Positions 18,100-33,700 of a stretch of DNA of 64,000 bases are shown one piece after another. This DNA comes from Fagopyrum homotropicum. Its lineage: Eukaryota > Streptophyta > Magnoliopsida > Caryophyllales > Polygonaceae. Position 1 is the stretch's first letter. Every line of letters starts with the position of its first letter. Location of the stretch: contig BSWB01000002.1 of assembly GCA_033239125.1 (NCBI GenBank), forward strand, positions 88,594,560-88,658,559. The letters run 5' to 3'. Under the pieces are notes generated by a model. The model was given only the letters and a program-made list of their open reading frames with translations, was not told the origin of the DNA and did not search any database. The translations under genes and the position numbers were made by a program.

Positions 18100-21000
18100 C
18101 TAAGGACACCAACAAGTTGGACACCTCCTCTTGAATTGCTCTTGCCCTTGATCTAGTGATTGGTCCTTGCATTGTAGGACTAGTAGGGGCTGTTGGTGAT
18201 GGTCCCTCATCATACTCCCCTTCTAGGGAAGGATTCGTCCTCGAATCATCACCATCCGGGTTGGGAATCCTTGAAGACCAACAATGGACGTTTTCCTTGA
18301 CAAATGGCACGCAAAATTAGATTGTTTAGAACCAGAAATGATGTTGGACAAAAGGGAAGAAAGAGAATGAAATGGAACGTGGAATGTTTGGTAGAAGTAG
18401 ATCCAAAAGAACCAAACGACTCCCTTACAAGAACCTTGATCAGATTGATCAAAACCCGAGCAAGATGATGCCTTCAACCCTTTCTTCTATAACCTTACAC
18501 AAGCCTTCAATGGAGACAAGCACAAGGAGGGACTAGTATTGACTAGTAGCACCAATCTCTACAGAGATTAACACACACAAGAACAATCTAGCAGAGATTC
18601 ACAACAATTCAATCAATGGCTCACTTTATTGATTGAGTTTTCTGAATTGGAACAAAAGCTCTCAAAGAGACGGTTTATCAAGTTTTGCTAAAATCTATCT
18701 AATGTGGAAAGAAGCTAAGGGAGGCTTTTTATATGCCTAGAAAGCCTCCTATCTAAAAAAGAAAAAACATTTGTCAAAAAAGACAATAAAACAAATAAAA
18801 CAACTAAAACAAATAAAAATAACCCTTAAAATGTTTTGAACCTAAAGGTTATAAAAAGTCTTTCATTTTATACCAAAAGATGATATAAAATACAAAAGAA
18901 GCTCCAAAAGCCTCAATCTTCCATTTCTTGCCATTCCGGAACAAGTGTCTCTTTTTTGCTCTTGCATGGCTCCAAATCACGTGTGCATGGTCTCCCTTCC
19001 ATGTCCAAGTCATCGGGAATCGTCATTAACGTAACTAAGGAAGCCTCAGTCAGCAATGGATCGTCAATCGTCTCCTTAGGAGCTAAGGACACCAACAAGT
19101 TGGACACCTCCTCTTGAATTGCTCTTACCCTTGATCTAGTGATTGACCCTTGCATTGTAGGACTAGTAGGGGCTGTTGATGATGGTCCCTTATCATACTC
19201 CCCTTCTTGGGAAGGATTCGTCCTCGAATCATCACCATCTGGGTTGGGAATCCTTGAAGACCAACAATGGACGTTTTCCTTGACAAATGGCACGCAAAAT
19301 CAAATTGTTTAGAACTAGAAATGATGTTGGACAAAAGGGAAGAAAGAGAATGAAATGGAACGTGGAATGTTTGGTAGAAGTAGATTCAAAAGAACCAAAC
19401 GACTCCGTTACAAGAACCTTGATCAGATTGATCAAAACCCAAGCAAGATGATGCCTTCAACCCTTTCTTCTATAACCTTACACAAGCCTTCAATGGAGAC
19501 AAGCACAAGGAGGGATTAGTATTGACTAGTAGCACCAATCTCTAAAGAGATTAACACACACAAGAACAATCTAGCATGGATTCACAACAATTCAATCAAT
19601 GGCTCACTTTATTGATTGAATTTTTTGAATAGGAACAAAAGCTCTCAAAGAGATGGTTTATCAAGTTTTGCTAAAATCTATCTAATCTGGAAAGAAGCTA
19701 AGGGAGGCTTTTTATATGCCTAGAAAGCCTCCTATCTAAAAAAGGAAAAACATTTGTCAAAAAGACAATAAAGCAAATAAAACAACTAAAACGAATAAAA
19801 ATAACCCTTAAAATGTTTTGAACCTAAAGTTTATAAAAAGTCTTTTATTTAATACCAAAAGATGATATAAAATACAAAAGAAGCTCCAAAAGCCTCAATC
19901 TTCCATTTCTTGCCATTCCGGAACAAGTGTCTCTTTTTTTGCTCTTGCATGGCTCCAAATCACGTGTGCATGGTCTCCCTTCCACGTCCAAGTCATCGGG
20001 AATCGTCATTAACGTAACTAAGGAAGCCTCAGTCAGCAATGGATTGTCAATGGTCTCCTTAGGAGCTAAGGACACCAACAAGTTGGACACCTCCTCTTGA
20101 ATTGCTCTTACCCTTGATCTAGTGATTGGCCCTTACATTGTAGGACTAGTAGGGGCAGTTGGTGATGGTCCCTTATCATACTCCCCTTCTTGGGAAGGAT
20201 TCGTCCTCGAATCATCACCATCTGGGTTGGGAATCCTTGAAGACCAACAATGGACGTTTTCCTTGACAAATGGCACGCAAAATCAGATTGTTTAGAACTA
20301 GAAATGATGTTGGACAAAAGGGAAGAAAGAGAATGAAATGGAACGTGGAATGTTTGGTAGAAGTAGATCCAAAAGAACCAAACGACTCCCTTACAAGAAC
20401 CTTGATCAGATTGATCAAAACCCAAGCAAGATGATGCCTTCAACCCCTTACTAGTAGGGGCAGTTGATTGAATTTTCTGAATTGGAACAAAAGCTCTCAA
20501 AGAGACGGTTTATCAAGTTTTGCTAAAATCTATCTAATCTAGAAAGAAGCTAAGGGAGGCTTTTTATATGCCTAGAAAGCCTCCTATCTAAAAAAGGAAA
20601 AACATTTGTCAAAAAGACAATAAAACAAATAAAACAACTAAAACAAATAAAAATAACCCTTAAAATGTTTTGAACCAAAAGGTTATAAAAAGTCTTTCAT
20701 TTTATACCAAAAGATGATATAAAATACAAAAGAAGCTCCAAAAGCCTCAATCTTCCATTTCTTGCAATTCCGGAACAAGTGTCTCTTTTTTGCTTTTGCA
20801 TGGCTCCAAATCACGTGTGCATGGTCTCCCTTCCATGTCCAAGTCATCGGGAATCGTCATTAACGTGACTAAGGAAGTCTTAGTCAACAATGGATCGTCA
20901 ATGGTCTACTTAGGAGCTAAGGACAGCAACAAGTTGGACACCTCCTCTTGAATTGCTCTTGCCCTTGATCTAGTGATTGGCCCTTACATTGTAGGACTAG

Positions 21001-24000
21001 AGGGGTTGTTGGTGATGGTCCCTTATCATACTCCCCTTCTTGGGAAGAATTCGTCCTCGAATCATCACCATCTGAGTTGGGAATCCTTGAAGACCAACAA
21101 TGGACGTTTTCCTTGACAAATGGCACGCAAAATCAGATTGTTTAGAACTAGAAATGATGTTGGACAAAAGGGAAGAAAGAGAATGAAATGGAACGTGGAA
21201 TGTTTGGTAGAAGTAGATCCAAAAGAACCAAACGACTCCCTTACAAGAACCTTGATCAGATTGATCAAAACCCAAGCAAGATGATGCCTTCAACCCTTTC
21301 TTCTATAACCTTACACAAGCCTTCAATGGAGACATGCACAAGGAGGGACTAGTATTGACTAGTAGCACCAATCTCTAAAGAGATTAACACACACAAGAAC
21401 AATCTAGCAGGGATTCACAACAATTCAATCAATGGCTCACTTTATTGATTGAATTTTCTGAATAGGAACAAACGCTCTCAAAGAGATGGTTTATCAAGTT
21501 TTGCTAAAATCTATCTAATCTGGAAAGAAGCTAAGGGAGGCTTTTTATATGCCTAGAAAGCCTCCTATCTAAAAAAGGAAAAACATTTGTCAAAAAGACA
21601 ATAAAGCAAATAAAACAACTAAAACGAATAAAAATAACTCTTAAAATGTTTTGAACCTAAAGGTTATAAAAAGTCTTTTATTTACTACCAAAAGATGATA
21701 TAAAATACAAAAGAAGCTCCAAAAGCCTCAATCTTCCATTTCTTGCAATTCCGGAACAAGTGTCTCTTTTTTGCTCTTGCATGGCTCCAAATCACGTGTG
21801 CATGGTGTCCCTTCCACGTCCAAGTCATCGGGAATCGTCATTAACGTAACTAAGGAAGCCTCAGTCAGCAATGAATCGTCAATGGTCTCCTTAGGAGCTA
21901 AGGACACCAACAAGTTGGACACCTCCTCTTGAATTGCTCTTGCCCTTGATCTAGTGATTGGCCCTTGCATTGTAGGACTAGTAGGGGCTGTTGGTGATGG
22001 TCCCTCATCATACTCCCCTTCTTGGGAAGGATTCGTCCTCGAATCATCACCATCCGGGTTGGGAATCCTTGAAGACCAACAATGGACGTTTTCCTTGACA
22101 AATGGCACGCAAAATCAGATTGTTTAGAACCATAAATGATGTTGGACAAAAGGGAAGAAAGAGGTGGAATGTTTGGTAGAAGTAGATCCAAAAGAACCAA
22201 ACGACTCTCTTACAAGAACCTTGATCAGATTGATCAAAACCCAAGCAAGATGATGCCTTCAACCCTTTCTTCTATAACCTTACACAAGCCTTCAATGGAG
22301 AAGACAAGAACAAGGAGGGACTAGTATTGACTAGTAGCACCAATCTCTAAAGAGATTAACACACACAAGAACAATCTAGCAGGAATTCACAACAATTCAA
22401 TCAATGGCTCACTTTATTGATTGAATTTTCTGAATTGGAACAAAAGCTCTCAAAGAGACGGTTTATCAAGTTTTGCTAAAATCTATCTAATCAGGAAAGA
22501 AGCTAAGGGAGGCTTTTTATATGCCTAGAAAGCCTCCTATCTAAAAAAGGAAAAATATTTGTCAAAAAAGACAATAAAACAAATAAAACAACTAAAACAA
22601 CTAAAACAAATAAAAATAACCCTTAAAATGTTTTGAACCTAAAGGTTATAAAAAGTCTTTCATTTTATAGCAAAAGATGATATAAAATACAAAAGAAGCT
22701 CCAAAAGCCTCAATCTTCCATTTCTTGCCATTCCGGAACAAGTGTCTCTTTTTTGCTCTTGCTTGGCTCCAAATCACGTGTGCATGGTCTCCCTTCCACG
22801 TCCAAGTCATCGGGAATCGTCATTAACGTAACTAAGGAAGCCTCAGTCAGCAATGGATCGTCAATGGTCTCCTTAGGAGCTAAGGACACCAACAAGTTGG
22901 ACACCTCCTCTTGAATTGCTCTTACCCTTGATCTAGTGATTGGCCCTTGCATTGTAGGACTAATAGGGGTTGTTGGTGATGGTCCCTTATCATACTCCCC
23001 TTCTTTGGAAGGATTCGTCCTCGAATCATCACCATCTGGGTTGGGAATCCTTGAAGACCAACAATGGACGTTTTTCTTGACAAATGGCACGCAAAATCAG
23101 ATTGTTTAGAACTAGAAATGATGTTGGACAAAAGGGAAGAAAGAGAATGAAATGGAACGTGGAATGTTTGGTAGAAGTAGATCCAAAAGAATCAAACGAC
23201 TCCCTTACAAGAACCTTGATCAGATTGATCAAAACCCAAGCAAGATGATGCCTTCAACCCTTTCTTCTATAACCTTACACAAGCCTTTAATGGAGACAAG
23301 CACAAGGAGGGACTAGTATTGACTAGTAGCACCAATCTCTAAAGAGATTAACACACACAAGAACAATCTAGAAGGGATTCACAACAATTCAATCAATGGC
23401 TCACTTTATTGATTGAATTTTCTGAATAGGAACAAAAGCTCTCAAAGAGATGGTTTATCAAGTTTTGCTAAAATCTATCTAATTTGGAAAGAAGCTAAGG
23501 GAGGGTTTTTATATGCCTAGAAAGCCTCCTATCTAAAAAAGGAAAAACATTTGTCAAAAAGACAATAAAGCAAATAAAACAACTAAAACGAATAAAAATA
23601 ACCCTTAAAATGTTTTGAACCTAAAGGTTATAAAAAGTCTTTTATTTAATATCAAAAGATGATATAAAATACAAAAGAAGCTCCAAAAGCCTCAATCTTC
23701 CATTTCTTGCAATTCCGGAACAAGTGTCTCTTTTTTGCTCTTGCATGGCTCCAAATCACGTGTGCATGGTCTCCCTTCCACGTCCAAGTCATCGGGAATC
23801 GTCATTAACGTAACTAAGGAAGCCTCAGTCAGCAATGGATCGTCAATGGTCTCCTTAGGAGCTAAGGACACCAACAAGTTGGACACCTCCTCTTGAATTG
23901 CTCTTACCCTTGATCTAGTGATTGACCCTTACATTGTAGGACTAGTAGGGGTTGTTGGTGATGGTCCCTTATCATACTCCCCTTCTTGGGAAGGATTCGT

Positions 24001-27000
24001 CCTCGAATCATCACCATCTGGGTTGGAAATCCTTGAAGACCAACAATGGACGTTTTCCTTCACAAATGGCACGCAAAATCAGATTGTTTAGAACTAAAAA
24101 TGATGTTGGACAAAAGGGAAGAAAGAGAATGAAATGGAACGTGGAATGTTTGGTAGAAGTAGATCCAAAAGAACCAAACGACTCTCTTACAAGAACCTTG
24201 ATCAGATTGATCAAAACCCAAGCAAGATGATGCCATCAACCCTTTCTTCTATAACCTTACACAAGCCTTCAATGGAGAAGACAAGAACAAGGAGGGACTA
24301 GTATTGACTAGTAGCACCAATCTCTAAAGAGATTAACACACACAAGAACAATCTAGCAGGAATTCACAACAATTCAATCAATGGCTCACTTTATTGATTG
24401 AATTTTCTGAATTGGAACAAAAGCTCTCAAAGAGATGGTTTATCAAGTTTTGCTAAAATCTATCTAATCTGGAAAGAAGCTAAGGGAGGCTTTTTATATG
24501 CCTAGAAAGCCTCCTATCTAAAAAAGGAAAAACATTTGTCAAAAAAGACAATAAAACAAATAAAACAACTAAAACAAATAAAAATAACCCTTAAAATGTT
24601 TTGAACCTAAAGGTTATAAAAAGTCTTTCATTTTATACCAAAAGATGATATAAAATACAAAAGAAGCTCCAAAAGCCTCAATCTTCCATTTCTTGCCATT
24701 CCGGAACAAGTGTCTCTTTTTTGCTCTTGCATGGCTCCAAATCACGTGTGCATGGTCTCCCTTCCACGTCCAAGTCATCGGGAATCGTCATTAACGTAAC
24801 TAAGGAAGCCTCAGTCAGCAATGGATCGTCAATGGTCTTCTTAGGAGCTAAGGACACCAACAAGTTGGACACCTCCTCTTGAATTGCTCTTGCCCTTGAT
24901 CTAGTGATTGGCCCTTGCATTGTAGGACTAGTAGGGGCTGTTGGTGATGGTCCCTCATCATACTTCCCTTCTTGGGAAGGATTCGTCCACGAATCATCAC
25001 CATCCGGGTTGGGAATCCTTGAAGACCAACAATGGACGTTTTCCTTGACAAATGGCACGCAAAATCAGATTGTTTAGAACCATAAATGATGTTGGACAAA
25101 AGGGAAGAAAGAGAATGAAATGGAACGTGGAATGTTTGGTAGAAGTAGATCCAAAAGAACCAAACGACTCTCTTACAAGAACCTTGATCAGATTGATCAA
25201 AACCCAAGCAAGATGATGCCTTCAACCCTTTCTTCTATAACCTTACACAAGCCTTCAATGGAGAAGACAAGAACAAGGAGGGACTAGTATTGACTAGTAG
25301 CACCAATCTCTAAAGAGATTAACACACACAAGAACAATCTAGCAGGAATTCACAACAATTCAATCAATGGCTCACTTTATTGATTGAATTTTCTGAATTG
25401 GAACAAAAGCTCTCAAAGAGACGGTTTATCAAGTTTTGCTAAAATCTATCTAATCTGGAAAGAAGCTAAGGGAGGCTTTTTATATGCCTAGAAAGCCTCC
25501 TAACTAAAAAAGGAAAAACATTTGTCAAAAAGACAATAAAGCAAATAAAACAACTAAAACGAATAAAAATAACCCTTAAAATGTTTTGAACCTAAAGGTT
25601 ATAAAAAGTCTTTTATTTAATACCAAAAGATGATATAAAATACAAAAGAAGCTCCAAAAGCCTCAATCTTCCATTTCTTGCAATTCCGGAACAAGTGTCT
25701 CTTTTTTGCTCTTGCATGGCTCCAAATCACGTGTGCATGGTCTCCCTTCCACGTCCAAGTCATCGGGAATCGTCATTAACGTAACTAAGGAAGCCTCAGT
25801 CAGCAATGGATCGTCAATGGTCTCCTTAGGAGCTAAGGACACCAACAAGTTGGACACCTCCTCTTGAATTGCTCTTACCCTTGATCTAGTGATTGACCCT
25901 TACATTGTAGGACTAGTAGGGTTTGTTGGTGATGGTCCCTTATCATAATCCCCTTCTTGGGAAGGATTCGTCCTCGAATCATCACCATCTGGGTTGGGAA
26001 TCCTTGAAGACCAACAATGGACGTTTTCCTTGACAAATGGCACGCAAAATCAGATTGTTTAGAACTAGAAATGATGTTGGACAAAAGGGAAGAAAGAGAA
26101 CGAAATGGAACGTGGAATGTTTGGTAGAAGTAGATCCAAAAGAATCAAACGACTCCCTTACAAGAACCTTGATCAGATTGATCAAAACCTAAGCAAGATG
26201 ATGCCTTCAACCCTTTCTTCTATAACCATACACAAGCCTTCAATGGAGACAAGCACAAGGAGGGACTAGTATTGACTAGTAGCACCAATCTCTAAAGAGA
26301 TTAACACACACAAGAACAATCTAGCAGGGATTCACAACAATTCAATAAATGGCTCACTTTATTGATTGAATTTTCTGAATAGGAACAAAAGCTCTCAAAG
26401 AGATGGTTTATCAAGTTTTGCTAAAATCTATCTAATCTCGAAAGAAGCTAAGGGAGTCTTTTTATATGCCTAGAAAGCCTCCTATCTAAAAAATTAAAAA
26501 CATTTGTCAAAAAGACAATAAAGCAAATAAAACGAATAAAAATAACCCTTAAAATGTTTTGAACCTAAAGGTTATAAAAAGTCTTTTATTTAATACCAAA
26601 AGATGATATAAAATACAAAAGAAGCTCCAAAAGCCTCAATCTTCCATTTCTTGCCATTCCGGAACAAGTGTCTCTTTTTTGCTCTTGCATGGCTCCAAAT
26701 CACGTGAGCATGGTCTCCCTTCCACGTCCAAGTCATCGGGAATCGTCATTAACGTAACTAAGGAAGCCTCAGTCAGCAATGGATCGTCAATGGTCTCCTT
26801 AGGAGCTAAGGATACCAACAAGTTGGACACCTCCTCTTGAATTGCTCTTACCCTTGATCTAGTGATTGGCCCTTGCATTGTAGGACTAGTAGGGGCTGTT
26901 GGTGATGGTCCCTCATCATACTCCCCTTCTTGGGAAGGATTCGTCCACGAATCATCACCATCCGGGTTGGGAATCCTTGAAGACCAACAATGGACGTTTT

Positions 27001-30000
27001 CCTTGACAAATGGCACGCAAAATTAAATTGTTTAGAACCATAAATGATGTTGGACAAAAGGGAAGAAAGAGAATGAAATGGAACGTGGAATGTTTGGTAG
27101 AAGTAGATCCAAAAGAACCAAACGACTCTCTTACAAGAACCTTGATCAGATTGATCAAAACCCAAGCAAGATGATGCCTTCAACCCTTTCTTCTATAACC
27201 TTACACAAGCCTTGAATGGAGAAGACTCTAACAAGGAGGGACTAGTATTGACTAGTAGCACCAATCTCTAAAGAGATTAACACACACAAGAACAATCTAG
27301 CAGGAATTCACAACAATTCAATCAATGGCTCACTTTATTGATTGAATTTTCTGAATTGGAACAAAAGCTCTCAAAGAGACGGTTTATCAAGTTTTGCTAA
27401 AATCTATCTAATCTGGAAAGAAGCTAAGGGAGGCTTTTTATATGCCTAGAAAGCCTCCTATCTAAAAAAGGAAAAACATTTGTCAAAAAAGACAATAAAA
27501 CAAAGAAAACTACTAAAACAAATAAAAATAACCCTTAAAATGTTTTGAACCTAAAGTTTATAAAAAGTCTTTCATTTTATACCAAAAGATGATATAAAAT
27601 ACAAAAGAAGCTCCAAAAGCCTCAATCTTCCATTTCTTGCCATTCCGGAACAAGTGTCTCTTTTTTGCTCTTGCATGGCTCCAAATCACGTGTGCATGGT
27701 CTCCCTTCCACGTCCAAGTCATCGGGAATCGTCATTAACGTAACTAAGAAAGCCTCAGTCAGCAATGGATCGTCAATGGTCTCCTTAGGAGCTAAGGACA
27801 CCAACAAGTTGGACACCTCCTCTTGAATTGCTCTTACCCTTGATCTAGTGATTGGCCCTTGCATTGTAGGACTAGTAGGGGCTGTTGGTGATGGTCCCTT
27901 ATCATACTCCCCTTCTTGGGAAGGATTCGTCCTCGAATCATCACCATCTGGGTTGGGAATCCTTGAAGACCAACAATGGACGTTTTCCTTGACAAATGGC
28001 ACGCAAAATCAGATTGTTTAGAACTAGAAATGATGTTGGACAAAAGGGAAGAAAGAGAATGAAATGGAACGTGGAAATATTTGGTAGAAGTAGATCCAAA
28101 AGAACCAAACAACTCCCTTACAAGAACCTTGATCAGATTGATCAAAACCCAAGCAAGATGATGCCTTCAACCCTTTCTTCTATAACCTTACACAAGCCTT
28201 CAATGGAGACAAGCACAAGGAGAGACTAGTATTGACTAGTAGCACCAATCTCTAAAGAGATTAACACACACAAGAACAATCTAGAAGGGATTCACAACAA
28301 TTCAATCAATGGCTCACTTTATTGATTGAATTTTCTGAATAGGAACAAAAGCTCTCAAAGAGATGGTTTATCAAGTTTTGCTAAAATCTATCTAATTTGG
28401 AAAGAAGCTAAGGGAGGCTTTTTATATGCCTAGAAAGCCTCCTATCTAAAAAAGGAAAAACATTTGTCAAAAAGACAATAAAGCAAATAAAACAACTAAA
28501 ACGAATAAAAATAAGCCTTAAAATGTTTTGAACCTAAAGGTTATAAAAAGTCTTTTATTTAATACCAAAAGAAGATATAAAATACAAAAGAAGCTCCAAA
28601 AGCCTCAATCTTCCATTTCTTGCAATTCCGGAACAAGTGTCTCTTTTTTGCTCTTGCATGGCTCCAAATCACGTGTGCATGGTCTCCCTTCCACGTCCAA
28701 GTCATCGGGAATCGTCATTAACGTAACTAAGGAAGCCTCAGTCAGCAATGGATCGTCAATGCTCTCCTTAGGAGCTAAGGATACCAACAAGTTGGACACC
28801 TCCTCTTGAATTGCTCTTACCCTTGATCTAGTGATTGGCCCTTGCATTGTAGGACTAGTAGGGGTTGTTGGTGATGGTCCCTTATCATACTCCCCTTCTT
28901 GGGAAGGATTCGTCCTCGAATCATCACCATCTGGGTTGGGAATCCTTGAAGACCAACAATGGAGGTTTTTCTTGACAAATGGCACGCAAAATCAGATTGT
29001 TTAGAACTAGAAATGATGTTGGACAAAAGGGAAGAAAGAGAATGAAATGGAACGTGGAATGTTTGGTAGAAGTAGATCCAAAAGAATCAAACGACTCCCT
29101 TACAAGAACCTTGATCAGATTGATCAAAACCTAAGCAAGATGATACCTTCAACCCTTTCTTCTATAACCTTACACAAGCCTTCAATGGAGACAAGCACAA
29201 GGAGGGACTAGTATTGACTAGTAGCACCAATCTCTAAAGAGATTAACACACACAAGAACAATCTAGCAGGGATTCACAACAATTCAATAAATGGCTCACT
29301 TTATTAATTGAATTTTCTGAATAGGAACAAAAGTTCTCAAAGAGATGGTTTATCAAGTTTTGCTAAAATCTATCTAATTTGGAAAGAAGCTAAGGGAGGC
29401 TTTTTATATGCCTAGAAAGCCTCCTATCTAAAAAAGGAAAAACATTTGTCAAAAAGACAATAAAGCAAATAAAACGAATAAAACGAATAAAAATAACCCT
29501 TAAAATGTTTTGAACCTAAAGGTTATAAAAAATCTTTTATTTAATACCAAAAGATGATATAAAATACAAAAGAAGCTCCAAAAGCCTCAATCTTCCATTT
29601 CTTGCAATTCCGGAACAAGTGTCTCTTTTTTGCTCTTGCATGGCTCCAAATCACGTGTGCATGGTCTCCCTTCCACGTCCAAGTCATCGGGAATCGTCAA
29701 TAACGTAACTAAGGAAGCCTCAGTCAGCAATGGATCGTCAATGGTCTCCTTAGGAGCTAAGGACACCAACAAGTTGGACACCTCCTCTTGAATTGCTCTT
29801 GCCCTTGATCTAGTGATTGGCCCTTGCATTGTAGGACTAGTAGGGGCTTTTGGTGATGGTCCCTCATCATACTCTTCTTCTTGGGAAGGATTCGTCCTCG
29901 AATAATCACCATCCGGGTTGGGAATCCTTGAAGACCAACAATGGACGTTTTTCTTGACAAATGGCACGCAAAATCATATTGTTTAGAACCATAAATGATG

Positions 30001-30730
30001 TTGGACAAAAGGGAAGAAAGAGGTGGAATGTTTGGTAGAAGTAGATCCAAAAGAACCAAACGACTCTCTTACAAGAACCTTGAACAGATTGATCAAAACC
30101 CAAGCAAGATGATGCCTTCAACCCTTTCTTCTATAACCTTACACAAGCCTTCAATGGAGAAGACAAGAACAAGGAGGGACTAGTATTGACTAGTAGCACC
30201 AATCTCTAAAGAGATTAACACACACAAGAACAATCTAGCAGGGATTCACAACAATTCAATCAATGGCTCACTTTATTGATTGAATTTTCTGAATTGGAAC
30301 AAAAGCTCTCAAAGAGACGGTTTATCAAGTTTTGCTAAAATCTATCTAATCAGGAAAGAAGCTAAGGGAGGCTTTTTATATGCCTAGAAAGCCTCCTATC
30401 TAAAAAAGGAAAAACATTTGTCAAAAAAGACAATAAAACAAATAAAACAACTAAAACAAATAAAAATAACCCTTAAAATTTTTTGAACCTAAAGGTTATA
30501 AAAAGTCTTTCATTTTATACCAAAAGATGATATAAAATACAAAAGAAGCCCCAAAAGCCTCAATCTTCCATTTCTTGCCATTCCGGAACAAGTGTCTCTT
30601 TTTTGCTCTTGCATGGCTCCAAATCACGTGTGCATGGTCTCCCTTCCACGTCCAAGTCATCGGGAATCGTCATTAACGTAACTAAGGAAGCCTCAGTCAG
30701 CAATGGATCGTCAATGGTCTCCTTAGGAGC
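18100..30730 (-). repeat. 13-unit higher-order block, copy A (12.63 kb)
   Basis: Units here pair one-to-one with units 12,630-12,631 bp to the right, sharing private variants: an 850-bp unit (20227-21076), DSLLTEA and VEGTPCT coding changes (21728), a 16-bp loss giving 'gaaagaggtgg' (22160) and 'agaagccccaaaag' (30541). The start is placed between about 18058 and 18140, where private variants begin to match copy B. Confidence 0.93.
20227..21076 (-). repeat. 850-bp array unit with deletion and templated filler
   Basis: About 130 bp between 'cttcaaccc' and 'ttgattgaatttt' is replaced by a short filler. The 17 bases at 20450-20466 are identical to 20145-20161 of the neighbouring unit, including the private 'ggggcagtt'. 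The deletion removes the poly(A) hairpin's first arm. The same unit recurs at 32857-33707 as part of copy B. Confidence 0.88.
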
Positions 30731-33700
30731 TAAGGACACCAACAAGTTGGACACCTCCTCTTGAATTGCTCTTGCCCTTGATCTAGTGATTGGTCCTTAC
30801 ATTGTAGGACTAGTAGGGGCTGTTGGTGATGGTCCCTCATCATACTCCCCTTCTAGTGAAGGATTCGTCCTCGAATCATCACCATCCGGGTTGGGAATCC
30901 TTGAAGACCAACAATGGACGTTTTCCTTGACAAATGGCACGCAAAATTAGATTGTTTAGAACCAGAAATGATGTTGGACAAAAGGGAAGAAAGAGAATGA
31001 AATGGAACGTGGAATGTTTGGTAGAAGTAGATCCAAAAGAACCAAACGACTCCCTTACAAGAACCTTGATCAGATTGATCAAAACCCGAGCAAGATGATG
31101 CCTTCAACCCTTTCTTCTATAACCTTACACAAGCCTTCAATGGAGACAAGCACAAGGAGGGACTAGTATTGACTAGTAGCACCAATCTCTACAGAGATTA
31201 ACACACACAAGAACAATCTAGCAGAGATTCACAACAATTCAATCAATGGCTCACTTTATTGATTGAGTTTTCTGAATTGGAACAAAAGCTCTCAAAGAGA
31301 CGGTTTATCAAGTTTTGCTAAAATCTATCTAATGTGGAAAGAAGCTAAGGGAGGCTTTTTATATGCCTAGAAAGCCTCCTATCTAAAAAAGAAAAAACAT
31401 TTGTCAAAAAAGACAATAAAACAAATAAAACAACTAAAACAAATAAAAATAACCCTTAAAATGTTTTGAACCTAAAGGTTATAAAAAGTCTTTCATTTTA
31501 TACCAAAAGATGATATAAAATACAAAAGAAGCTCCAAAAGCCTCAATCTTCCATTTCTTGCCATTCCGGAACAAGTGTCTCTTTTTTGCTCTTGCATGGC
31601 TCCAAATCACGTGTGCATGGTCTCCCTTCCATGTCCAAGTCATCGGGAATCGTCATTAACGTAACTAAGGAAGCCTCAGTCAGCAATGGATCGTCAATCG
31701 TCTCCTTAGGAGCTAAGGACACCAACAAGTTGGACACCTCCTCTTGAATTGCTCTTACCCTTGATCTAGTGATTGACCCTTGCATTGTAGGACTAGTAGG
31801 GGCTGTTGATGATGGTCCCTTATCATACTCCCCTTCTTGGGAAGGATTCGTCCTCGAATCATCACCATCTGGGTTGGGAATCCTTGAAGACCAACAATGG
31901 ACGTTTTCCTTGACAAATGGCACGCAAAATCAAATTGTTTAGAACTAGAAATGATGTTGGACAAAAGGGAAGAAAGAGAATGAAATGGAACGTGGAATGT
32001 TTGGTAGAAGTAGATTCAAAAGAACCAAACGACTCCGTTACAAGAACCTTGATCAGATTGATCAAAACCCAAGCAAGATGATGCCTTCAACCCTTTCTTC
32101 TATAACCTTACACAAGCCTTCAATGGAGACAAGCACAAGGAGGGATTAGTATTGACTAGTAGCACCAATCCCTAAAGAGATTAACACACACAAGAACAAT
32201 CTAGCATGGATTCACAACAATTCAATCAATGGCTCACTTTATTGATTGAATTTTCAGAATAGGAACAAAAGCTCTCAAAGAGATGGTTTATCAAGTTTTG
32301 CTAAAATCTATCTAATCTGGAAAGAAGCTAAGGGAGGCTTTTTATATGCCTAGAAAGCCTCCTATCTAAAAAAGGAAAAACATTTGTCAAAAAGACAATA
32401 AAGCAAATAAAACAACTAAAACGAATAAAAATAACCCTTAAAATGTTTTGAACCTAAAGTTTATAAAAAGTCTTTTATTTAATACCAAAAGATGATATAA
32501 AATACAAAAGAAGCTCCAAAAGCCTCAATCTTCCATTTCTTGCCATTCCGAAACAAGTGTCTCTTTTTTTGCTCTTGCATGGCTCCAAATCACGTGTGCA
32601 TGGTCTCCCTTCCACGTCCAAGTCATCGGGAATCGTCATTAACGTAACTAAGGAAGCCTCAGTCAGCAATGGATTGTCAATGGTCTCCTTAGGAGCTAAG
32701 GACACCAACAAGTTGGACACCTCCTCTTGAATTGCTCTTACCCTTGATCTAGTGATTGGCCCTTACATTGTAGGACTAGTAGGGGCAGTTGGTGATGGTC
32801 CCTTATCATACTCCCCTTCTTGGGAAGGATTCGTCCTCGAATCATCACCATCTTGGTTGGGAATCCTTGAAGACCAACAATGGACGTTTTCCTTGACAAA
32901 TGGCACGCAAAATCAGATTGTTTAGAACTAGAAATGATGTTGGACAAAAGGGAAGAAAGAGAATGAAATGGAACGTGGAATGTTTGGTAGAAGTAGATCC
33001 AAAAGAACCAAACGACTCCCTTACAAGAACCTTGATCAGATTGATCAAAACCCAAGCAAGATGATGCCTTCAACCCCTTACTAGTAGGGGCAGTTGATTG
33101 AATTTTCTGAATTGGAACAAAAGCTCTCAAAGAGACGGTTTATCAAGTTTTGCTAAAATCTATCTAATCTAGAAAGAAGCTAAGGGAGGCTTTTTATATG
33201 CCTAGAAAGCCTCCTATCTAAAAAAGGAAAAACATTTGTCAAAAAGACAATAAAACAAATAAAACAACTAAAACAAATAAAAATAACCCTTAAAATGTTT
33301 TGAACCAAAAGGTTATAAAAAGTCTTTCATTTTATACCAAAAGATGATATAAAATACAAAAGAAGCTCCAAAAGCCTCAATCTTCCATTTCTTGCAATTC
33401 CGGAACAAGTGTCTCTTTTTTGCTTTTGCATGGCTCCAAATCACGTGTGCATGGTCTCCCTTCCATGTCCAAGTCATCGGGAATCGTCATTAACGTGACT
33501 AAGGAAGTCTTAGTCAACAATGGATCGTCAATGGTCTACTTAGGAGCTAAGGACAGCAACAAGTTGGACACCTCCTCTTGAATTGCTCTTGCCCTTGATC
33601 TAGTGATTGGCCCTTACATTGTAGGACTAGTAGGGGTTGTTGGTGATGGTCCCTTATCATACTCCCCTTCTTGGGAAGAATTCGTCCTCGAATCATCACC

